This document shows positions 62,030 through 64,000 of a stretch of 64,000 bases of DNA, piece by piece. How positions within the stretch are numbered: the first letter of the stretch is position 1; the number at the start of each line of letters is the position of its first letter. The stretch comes from Hermodice carunculata (Eukaryota > Annelida > Polychaeta > Eunicida > Amphinomidae), in NCBI GenBank assembly GCA_964020975.1, contig OZ026628.1, forward strand, positions 17,038,240 to 17,102,239. The letters are read 5' to 3'. Below the pieces are notes generated by a model. The model was not told the DNA's origin and searched no databases. It was given only the letters and a program-made list of their open reading frames with translations. Made by a program: the position numbers and the translations under genes.

Positions 62030-62600
62030 ACGCAGGCTGCAAAACCACTGAAAAGCCTGGACTTGAAGGCATTATATAAATAGTTTGCAGGGAGTTTCTT
62101 AAACTTGGCGGGGTATTTGCATATGGTAAAGTGTATCACATTGCAAAATATTTCAAAATCCCTGCAGACAGCTCTATATATTTATTCAGGGAGTCTCTGG
62201 TCTCTACAGAGAGTTTCACTTCTCTGAAGAGATTTTCAACTCTGCAAACAGTTTTGTGCAAAAAATTTCTGTGCAGAATTGAAAAAAAAAAACTTTCTAT
62301 ATAGAATTCAAATCTCGCTACACTAAGGTTTAGACACTAGTTTCGTATACAAACTGCCTGTAGAAAATTTAAAATGATCAATATTTCTAGTAATTTTAAA
62401 CAACCCTTCTTGTGACATCGCACTTGAATGTTATCTTGCTTCAATATCAGAAGTAGATCATGATGGCAGCCTTCCCATCTATGGATTGAATTTACAGTGT
62501 ACAAACTTTGAGGATGGGACAGCAGAGATTATTTAATTGCCGCAGGAAATAAAATTTCTGTGCACAGAATTAAAAATTCTCTGCCACCTATTTATTATAA
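62030..62600 (+). repeat. CTCTGCAGAGA-type minisatellite, block 3
   Basis: Clear ~20-bp units around 62195-62260 (TCTCTACAGAGAGTTTCACT, TCTCTGAAGAGATTTTCAAC, TCTGCAAACAGTTTTGTGCA) with diverged units on both sides. It is the same kind of block as after the Ig pseudo-exons at 25509 and 28480, and lies about 0.9 kb after the intact exon. Confidence 0.65.
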
Positions 62601-63700
62601 CATGCTTCAAAATGTATTCTCTGAAACGACTGCCAGTTACCATCTGCTGTAACAAGGAACGATATAACAGATATTGGCATGGGCCTCCGGTTCAAATATT
62701 GCTCCTTGGCACTCATAATGTCTCACCCGTCCCATTCCAAACTGTATGCCTTTTTTCATGTGCATATCTGGTTCTGATAGGCCTAACTCCCAATACAAGT
62801 ATGGAATTTTTTTTTCATACTCTGTACAATTCTACCACACATGATGAACTTTCGTTTTAATAACAATGTGGTGAGAGATCTAGTAACCAGAACCCAACAT
62901 TGGCTGTTTATATGTCTGGCACAACTCAGTAATCGAATTCAGTCAATCCTGTATCAAATTACTTTGAAGCTATGTGCATGGTGGCAAGCATGTTTCTCGC
63001 GTACTAGTAGCCATCAGTGTAAACTTTTCATCCATTGACGACGATCATGCACTGCTATCAGGTATTACGGATTACAGACATTCACAAAGTTTTATAAATC
63101 AACCTGTAGAACGTCACAGACTGCTCAAAAGAGAGTATTAAAAATCCTTACAAGAGAGCTAAAAGAAGTAAAAGTTAGTGTTATTTGTTTCTATAACATA
63201 TTGAATCCAAACTTTGTAATTCTATTTGTTTAAAAAATGAATGAATGTGACATAGTGCTGCTGGTATGCCTAAATTGCCTGTGTTGAATTGCCAACTTGC
63301 TCTAGTCATGGATGCTTGGCACAATACTGTACCTATAATCGCTGTATTAGATGTACACTACTGCCCATTCCAAGATGCGTGGAACAATAGCTACGTGTAC
63401 AGGATGAAATGTTTGGCTGTGCTGATAATTTTTATAGGCACTGATGAATGAATAACAATGCCTTGAAGGGAAAGATGTTCATCTGATGACTTTATTACTA
63501 ACAAGCGAAATATGTATTCAGCTGCCAGATATAATCTTAATCAAAGGGGATAATTTCGAGATTCGTTTTTCTGTAAGGCTATCAAGTGGAGGTAAAAGTG
63601 AAGAAGATTACGAAACCTGATTACTTGACTCATTATAGTTTATCTTCAAACTAAAATACAATAGTCAGGCAATGTGGCACTTGAATGAAAGGTCTTTTCA
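62601..63700. other. No gene seen
   Basis: No recognisable frame or repeat ends. Confidence 0.5.
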
Positions 63701-63712
63701 ACAAAAAAAAAT

Positions 63713-63823
63713 GACTATACCACCATTATATTCCTAAGATGTTATAAGTGACGGTAGGGCATATTCTGTACAAGCCACCTGGCAGTGATGTCTGGCATAC
63801 ACTTATATAGAACAGAAGCATCA

Positions 63824-63880
<57 letters not shown>

Positions 63881-64000
63881 ACTATTATATTCCTAAGATG
63901 TTATCAGTGACGATAAGGCATATTCTGTACAAGCCACCTGGTAGTGATGTCTGACACACACTTACATAGAACAGAAGTATCAGTAAACATTTAACAGTAT
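63713..64000 (+). repeat. Tandem dimer of ~115 bp separated by (TA)n
   Basis: The unit ATTATATTCCTAAGATGTTA ... GAACAGAAGCATCAGTA (63722-63826) recurs at about 63885-63987 with few differences. A (TA)n run of about 50 bp (63825-63878) lies between. The second copy runs to near the window edge. Confidence 0.85.

Overview
The window is AT-rich eukaryotic DNA with large introns, microsatellites and many decayed transposons. I found no rRNA, tRNA gene, operon or CRISPR. Repeats built around GACCTTGACC / AAGGTCA, the GTCGGTCGGTCAG stretch, Tc1, pogo and Crypton (KIAA1958-like) elements, LINEs and a tRNA-headed SINE suggest a marine invertebrate. A bivalve mollusc is my best guess, but this is inference from repeat style only.

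The host signal is a tandem, partly decayed cluster of immunoglobulin-domain (Ig) membrane receptor genes, all on the + strand and split into exons that begin and end in phase 1. (1) 4.1-10.3 kb: the 3' part of one intact-looking gene. It has a 30-bp stalk exon (4150-4179), a 120-bp transmembrane exon (7374-7493) and a 533-bp terminal exon (9157-9689). The terminal exon encodes a tyrosine-rich cytoplasmic tail with YVNM, YVNT, YIPM and YMEL motifs, reminiscent of CD28-type PI3K/Grb2 docking sites. A possible alternative last exon sits at 7647-7864. (2) 25.5-45.3 kb: a decayed relative. It has Ig pseudo-exons at 25509, 28480 and 43570, a second 30-bp stalk exon at 44516 and a remnant of the tail exon and 3' UTR at about 45.1-45.6 kb. 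(3) 51.9 kb to beyond the right edge: two open V-type Ig exons (51909-52205 and 60911-61201) of two subfamilies, whose stalk, membrane and tail exons would lie outside the window. No signal-peptide exon was found.

The noncoding flanks record the same duplications. A 3'-flank block recurs at about 10.7-12.6, 17.6-18.3 and 37.2-39.5 kb, with weaker relatives at 21.7-22.3 and 45.9-47.1 kb. A degenerate ~20-bp minisatellite (core CTCTGCAGAGA) follows three of the Ig exons of one subfamily.

Between these genes lie: a Tc1-like transposase remnant (4.9-5.7 kb); a TIR element with AAGGTCA motifs, part of which sits in a near-perfect 1099-bp tandem duplication (14068-16265); three LINE fragments (16.3-21.3 kb); a trimeric higher-order repeat array inside short terminal inverted repeats (22.5-24.3 kb); a tRNA-derived SINE (34.1 kb); a Crypton-type tyrosine-recombinase gene with a clear intron (34.9-36.8 kb); a pogo/Tigger-like nonautonomous element (42.6-43.4 kb); and a LINE 3' end with an (AAT)n tail (53.1-54.9 kb). 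The remainder, notably 55-60 kb, shows nothing I can name.
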